Below, one piece after another: positions 15,431 to 23,126 of a stretch of 38,520 bases of DNA. A model generated the notes under the pieces. The model made no database searches and was not told the origin of the DNA. It was given only the letters and a program-made list of their open reading frames with translations. Position 1 is the stretch's first letter. Every line of letters begins with the position of its first letter. Source of the stretch: Pusillimonas sp. UBA6240 (GTDB lineage Bacteria; Pseudomonadota; Gammaproteobacteria; Burkholderiales; Burkholderiaceae_B); assembly GCA_002441445.1 (NCBI GenBank), contig DJWC01000177.1, positions 1 to 38,520 of the forward strand. The letters are read 5' to 3'. Position numbers and translations under genes: made by a program.

Positions 15431-16780
15431 ATGCCGCATCTACTGATCGTGGACGACGAACCCTCCATTCGGGAGCTCATCGCCGAGATCGCCGACGAAG
15501 ACGGGTACACGGTTGCCCAGGCGGGCGACATCAGGCAGGCACGCATACAAATCGAACGCCAGAAACCGGATGTCGTCTTGCTGGATATGCAATTGCCCGA
15601 CGGCAATGGCATAGAGTTCTGGAAGGAGTTGGAACTATCCGGCACCGAAGTGGTTTTCATTACCGGCTATTCGAGCGTGGACAGCGCGGTCCAGGCTCTG
15701 CGCTTCGGCGCGGTGGACTATCTTTTGAAACCCATCAGCCTGCGCCGCCTGAAAACCGTGCTGGCCCAGCTGAAGGGCATGCTGAAGCAGCCTCCGGCGC
15801 TGGCTTCTTCCGACTGCTTCGCCAAAATGATAGGCAAATCCCGCGCCATGCAATTATTGTGCGCCCACATCGAAAAAGTGGCGCCCACCCAGGCGACGGT
15901 GCTGCTGGTCGGCGAAAGCGGAACCGGCAAGGAATTGGCCGCCGAAGCCATCCACCTGGCCAGCCCCCGCCACGATAAACCCTTCCTGCCCATCAACTGC
16001 GGGGCGATCTCGCCCAACCTCATCGAAAGCGAGCTTTTCGGTCACGAGAAGGGCAGTTTCACAGGGGCGGACAAGCAGCACAAAGGCTATTTCGAGCGGG
16101 CGCGGGGCGGCACCTTGTTCCTGGATGAAATCACCGAAATGTCCATGGAACTGCAAGTGCGCCTGCTCAGGGTGCTGGAGTCCGGATGTTTCATGCGCGT
16201 GGGCACGCACGAAGAAATCGAGGCGGACGTCCGCGTCATTGCCGCCACCAACCGCAATCCGGAGCAGGCGGTCGCCAGCGGGGCGCTGCGCGAGGATCTC
16301 TATCATCGCCTCAGCGTCTTTCCGCTCGAGCTGCCGCCCTTGCGCGACCGCGACGACGATGTCCTGCTCCTGGCCGAGTATTTTCTGCAAAAACTCAATG
16401 AAGAAAATCGCAGCGCCAAAGTATTCGCGCCCGAAGCCAAGCAGGCCATGAAGGAATATTCATGGCCCGGCAATATCCGGGAATTGCGCAATTACGTGTA
16501 CCGCAGCTACATACTGGCCGACGATGTCATCAAGGGCGATTTCAATTCCTTCGAGCTGGAGGCGCATTCGGCGGGTTGGGGGTCGGACATCCTGGTGCCG
16601 GTCGGCGTCCCGCTGGCGGACGCCAATCGGCAGCTCATACTCGCGACCTTGAAGCAGTGCGGCGGCGTGAAGAAAGTGGCCGCGGAAATGCTGGGCATCA
16701 GCCTGAAGACCTTGTACAACCGCCTGGAAGAATACGGCAGCAACGGCGATATCGACGAATCATCCTCCCGGACGCGTTGA
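15431..16780 (+). CDS. NtrC-type sigma-54 response regulator
   Basis: A 449-residue three-domain activator. The receiver domain (about 1-120) has the acidic pair D8-D9, phospho-acceptor D52 in LLDMQLPDG, T78 and K100. The AAA+ domain has Walker A GESGTGKE (161-168), GSFTGA (208-213) and GTLFLDE. The C-terminal Fis-type helix-turn-helix ends VKKVAAEMLGISLKTLYNRL. Phosphorylation by a sensor kinase should trigger oligomerisation and opening of sigma-54 promoters. No kinase gene is in the window, so it is an orphan here. GAAGAG lies 5 nt before ATG 15431. It shares AAA+ and DNA-binding sequence with the divergent activator, so the two may bind related sites. Its likely targets are the -24/-12 promoters in this window. 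Confidence 0.93.
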   Translation: MPHLLIVDDEPSIRELIAEIADEDGYTVAQAGDIRQARIQIERQKPDVVLLDMQLPDGNGIEFWKELELSGTEVVFITGYSSVDSAVQALRFGAVDYLLKPISLRRLKTVLAQLKGMLKQPPALASSDCFAKMIGKSRAMQLLCAHIEKVAPTQATVLLVGESGTGKELAAEAIHLASPRHDKPFLPINCGAISPNLIESELFGHEKGSFTGADKQHKGYFERARGGTLFLDEITEMSMELQVRLLRVLESGCFMRVGTHEEIEADVRVIAATNRNPEQAVASGALREDLYHRLSVFPLELPPLRDRDDDVLLLAEYFLQKLNEENRSAKVFAPEAKQAMKEYSWPGNIRELRNYVYRSYILADDVIKGDFNSFELEAHSAGWGSDILVPVGVPLADANRQLILATLKQCGGVKKVAAEMLGISLKTLYNRLEEYGSNGDIDESSSRTR

Positions 16781-16816
16781 TCCTGCTGCATGGCGTCTGT
16801 CTTGTAAGAGACCTAT

Positions 16817-16833
16817 AGGCACGCTATATGCTG
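16817..16833 (+). promoter_or_regulatory. Candidate sigma-54 promoter for the lone GT2 gene
   Basis: The sequence AGGCACGCTATATGCTG has GG at 16818-16819 and GC at 16830-16831 with a 10-nt spacer; GGCACG is a perfect -24 block and ATGCT a near-perfect -12 block. The predicted start site is near 16843, 16 nt before the first ATG of the glycosyltransferase. It lies 37 bp after the response regulator stop codon. Confidence 0.72.
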
Positions 16834-16858
16834 CGCGGTCACGCGATATATTCAATGG

Positions 16859-17806
16859 ATGGATAGCCGAATGACCACTGAAGGGCGCGCGACCATAGTC
16901 GTGCTTACGCACAACAGGCGGGTGCAGTTGCTGAATACCTTGGCCGCCTTGGAGAAACTGCCGGGCAACTGGCCCATCATCGTCATGGATAACGGCTCGC
17001 GCGACGGCACCGCCGCCGCGGTCAGCCTGCGCTTTCCGAGCGTCATGCTGATCAGGGCGCGGCGCAACCTCGGCGCGGCGGGGCGCAACATCGCCGCCGC
17101 TTATGTCCACACGCCGTATATCGCTTTCTGCGATGACGATACGCAATGGGATCCGGGCTCGCTGCAGCGGGCCGTAGACGTCATGGACGACGGCCCGGCT
17201 ATCGCCGTGCTCAACGCCTGCGTCCATGTGGGGCCTATGCGTCTGATGGATCCGACATGCCAGGCCATGGCCAAGAGCCCTCTGGCGCGCGGGCAACTGC
17301 CCGGCCCGCGGCTGTTGGGCTTCATGGCGGGCGCCTGCGTCATGCGCACTCGCGCCTTTTATGACGTCGGCGGCTATTGGCCGCCGCTCTTCATAGGCGG
17401 CGAGGAAGAATTGATGGCGCTGGACCTTGCCGAGCGAGGCTGGAGCATGGTGTACATGGAGGACGTCGTCACCCGCCATTTCCCCAGCAAATTGCGCGAC
17501 TCGCCGCTGCGCCACCGCCTGCTGGTGCGCAACGCGATCTGGGTGGCGTGGATGCGCCGCCCCGCGAAAGCCGCTTGGCGTGAAACTTGGCGCCAGCTGG
17601 CGCGCGCCAAGGCGCGCCGCACATTATTCCTGTCCACGATAGACGCGTTGACCGGCCTTCCGCGCGCCCTGCGCAGCCGCCGCGTCGTATCGCCCCAAGT
17701 CGAAGCCATGCGCCGGCTGCTGGATCAAACGCCCAAGGAAGCCGTGGCGGCGCCTGCCGTTTCCGGCGTGCCGCGGCATTCCAATCACTCTTGGCCGCGG
17801 GCCTGA
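16859..17806 (+). CDS. GT2-family glycosyltransferase
   Basis: A 315-residue inverting glycosyltransferase with a GT-A fold. It opens ATIVVLTHNRRVQLLNTLAAL, has VMDNGSRDGT for nucleotide binding, the metal-binding DDD at 92-94 (FCDDDTQWDPG), and GGEEELMALDLAERGW for the catalytic base region. No membrane segment is evident; the C-terminal third is basic and helical. Starts at ATG 16859 and ATG 16871 are both possible; the second has a weak GGA 7 nt upstream. It follows the response regulator gene but has its own -24/-12 promoter, so it is probably a target of that activator. It may act on the same glycan as the main operon. Substrates are unknown. Confidence 0.87.
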   Translation: MDSRMTTEGRATIVVLTHNRRVQLLNTLAALEKLPGNWPIIVMDNGSRDGTAAAVSLRFPSVMLIRARRNLGAAGRNIAAAYVHTPYIAFCDDDTQWDPGSLQRAVDVMDDGPAIAVLNACVHVGPMRLMDPTCQAMAKSPLARGQLPGPRLLGFMAGACVMRTRAFYDVGGYWPPLFIGGEEELMALDLAERGWSMVYMEDVVTRHFPSKLRDSPLRHRLLVRNAIWVAWMRRPAKAAWRETWRQLARAKARRTLFLSTIDALTGLPRALRSRRVVSPQVEAMRRLLDQTPKEAVAAPAVSGVPRHSNHSWPRA

Positions 17807-17870
17807 ACTGCCCCAAGCCCGCGCGGGGCCGCAACCCGGCGCCCCTCTAACGTCCCCCCGAACCGGCGCC

Positions 17871-18086
17871 TTAATGCAGCGGCGGGTTTTCCGAAGGCGG
17901 CTGCTCGGGGTCGCGGATGCGGTCGGGCTCTTCACGCGGGGGAAGGTCCACCTCTTTGCCGGGGTCGCCCGGGGGCGGCGGGCTGGGTGGCACGGAGGGG
18001 TCATGCTCGGGCGGCTCCGGCACATGCGCCCGCAGGCATGGCGGCCTTCGCGCCGAATGGGTGATGCGTACTGTAGCTGGCCTCAT
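17871..18086 (-). CDS. Small proline-rich protein of unknown function
   Basis: A 71-residue protein. After about 20 basic residues it becomes strongly proline- and acid-rich: HVPEPPEHDPSVPPSPPPPG, then DLPPREEPDRIRDPEQPPSE, ending PPLH. It has no transmembrane segment or cysteine cluster and is likely extended or disordered. I take it as a real gene because AGGAGA lies 8 nt before ATG 18086 and a near-perfect -24/-12 promoter lies upstream at the right distance. It is divergent from glgA. I recall similar short Pro-rich proteins in stress gene clusters of other proteobacteria but can give no function. Confidence 0.68.
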   Translation of the reverse strand: MRPATVRITHSARRPPCLRAHVPEPPEHDPSVPPSPPPPGDPGKEVDLPPREEPDRIRDPEQPPSENPPLH

Positions 18087-18140
18087 CGTCCTGTTCTCCT
18101 ATGGATGTAAAGCGTATTGCAGGCTGGACTGGACTCCCGC

Positions 18141-18157
18141 TTGCAAGACACGTGCCC
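18141..18157 (-). promoter_or_regulatory. Candidate sigma-54 promoter for the proline-rich protein gene
   Basis: On the minus strand the sequence is GGGCACGTGTCTTGCAA, with GG at 18156-18155 and GC at 18144-18143, spacer 10 nt. GGCACG and TTGCA match the consensus completely. The predicted start site is near 18131, 45 nt before the ATG at 18086. Confidence 0.74.
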
Positions 18158-18195
18158 GGACTCGCGTCAGAGGGCTTCGCCGGCCATGGAAACCC

Positions 18196-18212
18196 GGGCA
18201 CGCCGCTTGCTG
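18196..18212 (+). promoter_or_regulatory. Candidate sigma-54 promoter for the glycogen/trehalose operon
   Basis: The sequence GGGCACGCCGCTTGCTG has GG at 18197-18198 and GC at 18209-18210, spacer 10 nt; GGCACG and TTGCT match the consensus fully. The predicted start site is near 18222, about 144 nt before glgA. No other gene starts between it and glgA. Confidence 0.74.
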
Positions 18213-18365
18213 CTAGCAACCCGAGTCTCAGCATAGATCTCGCATCCCGGCCGCTTGCAAAAGCCGCGGAACGGACGGGATCGAACTAGGCCGACCCATA
18301 CCGTTGCGGAGCCCGGAAAGAGCTCCGGCGCATCACCCCCGCAGGCCGGGGAATAGGAGAACATT

Positions 18366-20018
18366 GTGGCGATGAAGATACTGGCTGTGACTTCCGAGGT
18401 TTTTCCCTTGGCGAAGACGGGCGGTTTGGGGGATGCGGTAAGCGGGTTGGCGCACGCGCTATGCAACAGCGGCGCCCAACTCACGCTCATGCTTCCCGCC
18501 TATCCGGCGGCGCTGCGCAAATTGGGCCCTGCGCGGCAGCTGGCGGTGCTTCAGGACATGCCCGGCGGCGACGCCACATTGCTGGGCGCTCACTGCCACG
18601 AACTTGGCGTGCCGGTGCTGCTGCTGAAGAACGATGCCTTGTACGACCGCAAAGGCCTGTATATGGCCCCGGACGGTTCGGAGTACGAGGACAACGCTGT
18701 ACGTTTTGCGGCGCTGGCCCAGGCGGCCGCCCGGGTGGCGCGCGGAATAGCCGGGGTGCCGCGCCCGCACATCGTCCATGCGCACGACTGGCATGCGGCC
18801 CTGACTCCGCTCTTCATCCGCCAGCTTCATGTCGAAGACGTAAAGACGGTGCTGACTTTGCACAACATCGCCTTTCAGGGCATATTCCCCATGGAACTGG
18901 CGCCGCAACTCGGCCTGGAGCCGTCCTACTGCAATAGCGCGGGCCTGGAGTTCTGGGGCCGCATGAATTTCCTGAAGGCCGGCATACGCTATGCCGACCT
19001 CATTACTGTGGTCAGCCGCAATTATGCGCGCGAAATCTTGACCCCGCGCTTTGGCTGCGGGCTGGAAGGGGTGCTGGCCGAAAGGCGCAGCGATCTCATC
19101 TCGATACCCAACGGCATCGACACCGCGCTCTGGAATCCGCAGGACGACGAATACCTCGATGGCCTGGCCTTCAGCTGGGAGCGCCTCGCCGACAAGGCGG
19201 TATGCAAGAGCCGGCTGCAGAAGGCGTTCGGCCTGGCCGGGGCGCCGCGGGCGACGCTGATGGCCATGGGTAGCCGGCTGACCACCCAGAAAATGGCGGA
19301 TGTGGCGGCGCAGGCCCTGCCTCTTGCGCTGGAAGCCCACCCGGAATTGCAGGTATGCGTGATCGGCGAGGGCGACAAGCAGCTGGAGCAGGCGCTGTCG
19401 GCGCTGGAACGGCAATATCCGGGCCGTTGCGGCGTGCATGTGGGCTTTGACGAGGCCGAGGCCCATATGCTGCATGCCGGGGCGGACGTGCTGCTGCATG
19501 GCAGCCGGTTCGAGCCTTTCGGCCTGACGCCGCTGTATTCGATGCGCTATGGAACCATACCCATAGGGTCGAGAGTGGGCGGCATGGCCGACACCATACT
19601 GGACCCGGGCATGCACCGGCCGGCCGGCGCCATGCGCGCCGCCACCGGCATACTGTTCGAAGGGGAGCAGCCGCGGGACATGGCGCAGGCCATAGACCGC
19701 GCGATGACGCTGCATCGCATGCCGGAGATCTGGCGCGCCATGCAGATGAACGGCATGCGTGCCGACTTTAGCTGGACCAACACCGCCCCCGCCTATCTCT
19801 CCGCCTTCCAGGCCTTGCGGCCGGATGTCGCGCTGGGCCGTATCCCGGAAGTCCAGCGCGATCCGCAGCAGCCCCTGCGGCCGCGCCCGCTCGTGGCATC
19901 CGCCGTGGGCCTGGCTCGTCAAGCTCCCAGGCTGGGGCATGGCAAGCTGGCGCAACGCGTGCCTGCCGCGGGCATCGCGCCTAGCCCGCTGGCGGCCGGC
20001 GAGGTCTCCGCGGCTTGA
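18366..20018 (+). CDS. glgA: Glycogen synthase (ADP-glucose dependent)
   Basis: A GT5 enzyme that adds glucose from ADP-glucose to the non-reducing end of alpha-1,4-glucan. The N-terminal KTGGLGDA (K17) is the ADP-glucose site, HDWHAALTPLF and TLHNIAFQG follow, and the C-terminal domain has SRFEPFGLTPLYSMRYGTIP, continuing IGSRVGGMADT, matching the E. coli active-site glutamate region. At 550 residues it is about 70 longer than E. coli GlgA; the extra part is a Pro/Arg/Ala-rich tail after residue 490. GTG 18366 is chosen because AGGAGA lies 5 nt upstream; ATG 18372 would be 11 nt away. First gene of the operon. In actinobacteria related synthases can make maltose 1-phosphate for GlgE, but that is a different family (GlgM, GT4). 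No glgC is in the window, so ADP-glucose must come from elsewhere. Confidence 0.94.
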   Translation: MAMKILAVTSEVFPLAKTGGLGDAVSGLAHALCNSGAQLTLMLPAYPAALRKLGPARQLAVLQDMPGGDATLLGAHCHELGVPVLLLKNDALYDRKGLYMAPDGSEYEDNAVRFAALAQAAARVARGIAGVPRPHIVHAHDWHAALTPLFIRQLHVEDVKTVLTLHNIAFQGIFPMELAPQLGLEPSYCNSAGLEFWGRMNFLKAGIRYADLITVVSRNYAREILTPRFGCGLEGVLAERRSDLISIPNGIDTALWNPQDDEYLDGLAFSWERLADKAVCKSRLQKAFGLAGAPRATLMAMGSRLTTQKMADVAAQALPLALEAHPELQVCVIGEGDKQLEQALSALERQYPGRCGVHVGFDEAEAHMLHAGADVLLHGSRFEPFGLTPLYSMRYGTIPIGSRVGGMADTILDPGMHRPAGAMRAATGILFEGEQPRDMAQAIDRAMTLHRMPEIWRAMQMNGMRADFSWTNTAPAYLSAFQALRPDVALGRIPEVQRDPQQPLRPRPLVASAVGLARQAPRLGHGKLAQRVPAAGIAPSPLAAGEVSAA

Positions 20019-23000
20019 TGGCGATGCGTATCTATTATGTATCTCCTTCGGAATGGAACCGCGAGGCGGCCGCCGGGACCGCCGCGCAACGCTGGGAGGC
20101 CTTGATCCGCGAAGCCGATGAGCTAGGCTTCGACACGGTCATGGCGCCGCCGCTTTCCACGCCGGAGGCTGGGCGGGCCGGCGCGTGGGCCGGCCCCCAT
20201 GCCGATATGCGGACCCTGTCCGATGCCTTGGGCGCCGCGCCCTTATGCGCCGAACAGGGCTTGGGCTTCATGATGGACTTGCTTGCCGAGGACATCGCGG
20301 CGGATACGGTGGAGCAGTGGGTGGAAAGGCTGGCGACCTGGTGCGCGGCGGGTGTGGCGGGATATTGCTGCCATAAGCTCGCGGCTCTGCCGGCCGCTGG
20401 CTGGGCCCGCTTGATGCAAGGGGTGCACGAGCGTCATCCGGATTGTGTATTCATGGCCTGGACGCCTGGGATGACGCCTGCGCAGCTCGAAGAGCTGAGC
20501 GCTTGCGGCTTCCTCTACACCTTCAATTCCCTGCCTTGGTGGGATTACCGATCCGGATGGCTGCTGGAGGAACAAGAGCGCCTGGCCAAAGTGGCCGCCT
20601 GCATCGCTCCGCTGGCGGATATTGCGCGCTCCGGGCGGGGGCTGCCGTCCGGACCGCAGAGCGCCGCCCAGGCGCAGCGGATGCTGTGGACGGCCGCCTT
20701 CATGGGCGACGGCCTGCTCATGCCGCAAGGCATGGAGCATCCGGCCGGCCGGCGCGCCGTTGCGGACGCCAACCGCTGGCAGGCGTCGCGGGCCCATGTC
20801 GGCGGGCCCATGCGCATGCTCACCGGGCCCCTGTCCGGCGTGACCGCCGTGTTCAGGCCCGGCGACAAGGCCGCCGTGCTCGCGCTCAATGCCGATACGC
20901 ATGCCGCCGCGGCGGTGGACCGGGCCATGCTGGCGTCGCGATTGCCGGACGGCTACGTCCTGGATGCCGATGCGCCGGATGCGCTGGAGGAAGCCGGATA
21001 TAGTCTGATTTCCGCCGCGCCGGCTGTGCCGGTCAAGGCGACCGGCGGCATTTCGCTGGTCAAGGCCGGCTCGCCTTCCCCGCTGACTGAAGCGCGCATC
21101 GCCATAGAAAGCGTTGCGCCTCAGGTGGATGGCGGGCGCTTTCCCGTCAAGCGCTGCCTCGGGCAGACGCTGCATGTGGAGGCCGATGTATTCATGGACG
21201 GTCACAGCCGCCTTGCCGTCAGCCTGTTGTGGAAGGCGGTCGATGAAAGCCAGTGGCGCCGCGTCGCCATGCGGCCGCTGGGCAACGACCGATGGGGCGC
21301 TGAATTCATGCCGGAACGGCTGGGACGCCATTGCTATACCGTGCAGGCCTGGTACGACAGTTGGGGATCGCACTGCGATGCCCTGAAGAAAAAGCATGAT
21401 GCGGGCCAGAACGTGTCCCTGGAAGTGGAAGAGGCCCGCATGCTCATGGCCGACGCCTTGGAGCGCGTGCGAGACGATCTGCCGGATGACGCAACGGAAC
21501 TGGCGGCCATGCTGCGCGAGATCGGCCAGCCCCAAAGGGTCAGGCCCAAGGCGCGCCGTGGGCTGTTGCTGACCGGCTACGCCGCCCAGGCGCCCGAAGT
21601 GAAACCCATACCGCTGGCCGATAGCCGGCACATAGACATCGTGCTTTCCGAAGCCACCGCCGAAAGAATGCGTGCGGTCGACATGCGGCCTTTTGAAGTC
21701 ACCGATCGCATCTATCCCCTGACGGTGGAACGCCGCGAAGCGGGCTACGCGAGCTGGTATGAGCTGTTCCCGCGTTCGCAAAGCGCAACGCCGGGCGTGC
21801 ACGGCACATTCAAGGATGTCGAGGCACGCTTGCCCTTTATCCAGGAGATGGGTTTCGATGTGCTCTACATGCCGCCCATCCATCCGATAGGCTTGGCCAA
21901 CCGCAAGGGCCGCAACAATGCCTTGTCCGCGAGCGAGGGCGACCCTGGCAGCCCCTATGCCATCGGTTCCGCGCAAGGCGGACATGACGCCGTCCACCCG
22001 GAACTGGGCGCCATCGACGACTTCCGCGATCTCGTGCGGGCGGCGCAGCGCCGCAACATCGAGATCGCCATGGATTTCGCCATACAGTGCTCGCCCGACC
22101 ATCCCTGGCTGGGCCGCCATCCGGAATGGTTCGATTGGCGCGCCGACGGTTCGCTGCGCTACGCCGAGAATCCCCCCAAGCGCTATGAAGACATCGTCAA
22201 TCCCGATTTCTATCTGGGCGGCGCCGCGTTGTGGCGCGCCTTGCGCGATGTGGTGCTGTTCTGGGTGGATCAGGGGGTGCGCCTGTTCCGCGTGGACAAC
22301 CCGCACACCAAGCCCCTGCCTTTCTGGCAATGGCTGATCGCGGAAGTGCAGGGCGCCCATCCCGATGTCGTTTTTCTTTCCGAGGCCTTCACCCGGCCGC
22401 GGATGATGTACCGGCTTGCCAAAGTGGGATTCTCGCAGTCGTACACCTATTTCACCTGGCGCCATGGCAAGCAGGAATTGACGGACTATTTGACCGAGCT
22501 GTCCACGCCGCCCGTGGCCGACTTCTTCCGGCCGCATTTCTTCGTCAACACGCCGGACATCAACCCCTATTTCCTGCAAGGCCCGGGCAGGCCGGGCTTC
22601 CTGATCCGGGCGGCGCTGGCCGCCACCACGTCGGGATTGTGGGGCATGTATAACGGCTTCGAGCTCTGCGAGGCCGGCAGCGTCGCCGGGAAAGAGGAAT
22701 ACCAGGATTCCGAGAAATACCAGCTGCGTTCATGGGACTGGGACAGGCCGGGCAACATCATCGCCGAAATCACCCAGCTGAACCGCATGCGGCGCCTGAA
22801 CCCCGCGCTGCAGACGCATCTGGGCATACGCTTCCATCGCGTGGACAACGACCAGATTCTGTTCTTTACCAAGTCCACGCCCGAAGAGGACAACATCGTG
22901 CTGGTGGCCATCAGCCTGGATCCGCACGCACGCCAGGGGGGAACCCTGGAGCTGCCGGTCTGGCAATGGCCATGGGCGGGAGACAGGCTGCGGCTCGAGG

Positions 23001-23110
23001 ATTTGTTCGAGGAGGGGCGCTTCGAGCTGCAAGGCAATCGGCGATACATAGAGTTGACGCCGGAAAGGCCTTTCCTGGCCTGGCGCTTGCTGCCTGCAGC
23101 GCAAACATGA
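20018..23110 (+). CDS. glgE: Alpha-1,4-glucan:maltose-1-phosphate maltosyltransferase with extra N-terminal domain
   Basis: GlgE (GH13_3) transfers maltose from alpha-maltose 1-phosphate onto alpha-1,4-glucan. The catalytic part begins near residue 365 with RIAIESVAPQVDGGRFPVKR. The nucleophile is D760 in FRVDNPHTKPLPF and the acid/base E789 in FLSEAFTRP; their 29-residue spacing equals D394/E423 of the Streptomyces enzyme. At 1030 residues it is about 350 longer than actinobacterial GlgE. The N-terminal extra domain resembles a decayed GH13 barrel: GVAGYCCHKL (about 112-121) stands where an active enzyme would have GFRCD, and FMAWTPG where it would have an acid/base Glu. It is probably non-catalytic. 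ATG 20018 shares a base with the glgA stop (TGATG). It acts in the cytoplasm with TreS-Mak. Confidence 0.95.
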   Translation: MAMRIYYVSPSEWNREAAAGTAAQRWEALIREADELGFDTVMAPPLSTPEAGRAGAWAGPHADMRTLSDALGAAPLCAEQGLGFMMDLLAEDIAADTVEQWVERLATWCAAGVAGYCCHKLAALPAAGWARLMQGVHERHPDCVFMAWTPGMTPAQLEELSACGFLYTFNSLPWWDYRSGWLLEEQERLAKVAACIAPLADIARSGRGLPSGPQSAAQAQRMLWTAAFMGDGLLMPQGMEHPAGRRAVADANRWQASRAHVGGPMRMLTGPLSGVTAVFRPGDKAAVLALNADTHAAAAVDRAMLASRLPDGYVLDADAPDALEEAGYSLISAAPAVPVKATGGISLVKAGSPSPLTEARIAIESVAPQVDGGRFPVKRCLGQTLHVEADVFMDGHSRLAVSLLWKAVDESQWRRVAMRPLGNDRWGAEFMPERLGRHCYTVQAWYDSWGSHCDALKKKHDAGQNVSLEVEEARMLMADALERVRDDLPDDATELAAMLREIGQPQRVRPKARRGLLLTGYAAQAPEVKPIPLADSRHIDIVLSEATAERMRAVDMRPFEVTDRIYPLTVERREAGYASWYELFPRSQSATPGVHGTFKDVEARLPFIQEMGFDVLYMPPIHPIGLANRKGRNNALSASEGDPGSPYAIGSAQGGHDAVHPELGAIDDFRDLVRAAQRRNIEIAMDFAIQCSPDHPWLGRHPEWFDWRADGSLRYAENPPKRYEDIVNPDFYLGGAALWRALRDVVLFWVDQGVRLFRVDNPHTKPLPFWQWLIAEVQGAHPDVVFLSEAFTRPRMMYRLAKVGFSQSYTYFTWRHGKQELTDYLTELSTPPVADFFRPHFFVNTPDINPYFLQGPGRPGFLIRAALAATTSGLWGMYNGFELCEAGSVAGKEEYQDSEKYQLRSWDWDRPGNIIAEITQLNRMRRLNPALQTHLGIRFHRVDNDQILFFTKSTPEEDNIVLVAISLDPHARQGGTLELPVWQWPWAGDRLRLEDLFEEGRFELQGNRRYIELTPERPFLAWRLLPAAQT

Positions 23111-23126
23111 ACGAAACAGAGAAACT

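Larger units (their letters stand above)
18087..18365. other. Divergent intergenic region between the proline-rich gene and glgA
   Basis: These 279 bp contain two divergent -24/-12 elements whose GG blocks lie about 40 bp apart (18141-18157 minus, 18196-18212 plus). The proline-rich gene would have a leader of about 45 nt and glgA one of about 144 nt. The long glgA leader (18222-18365) is GC-rich and could fold, but I see no recognisable riboswitch. Confidence 0.5.

Noticed and set aside
4204..16808. The word TGTAAG at 4204, 4253 and 16803 as a common activator site
   Set aside because: Its distances to the predicted start sites are inconsistent and it is absent in suitable position at the 18.1-kb promoters.
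17825..17845. GGGGC/GCCCC stem as a terminator after the lone GT2 gene
   Set aside because: Only five base pairs, a long GC-rich loop and no T-run; such stems are frequent in this composition.
20243..22579. A very long open frame on the minus strand opposite glgE
   Set aside because: It mirrors the codon structure of glgE in high-GC DNA and its translation shows no known domain; glgE has all expected catalytic residues. Similar long antisense frames opposite treS-mak, glgB and treZ were dropped for the same reason.
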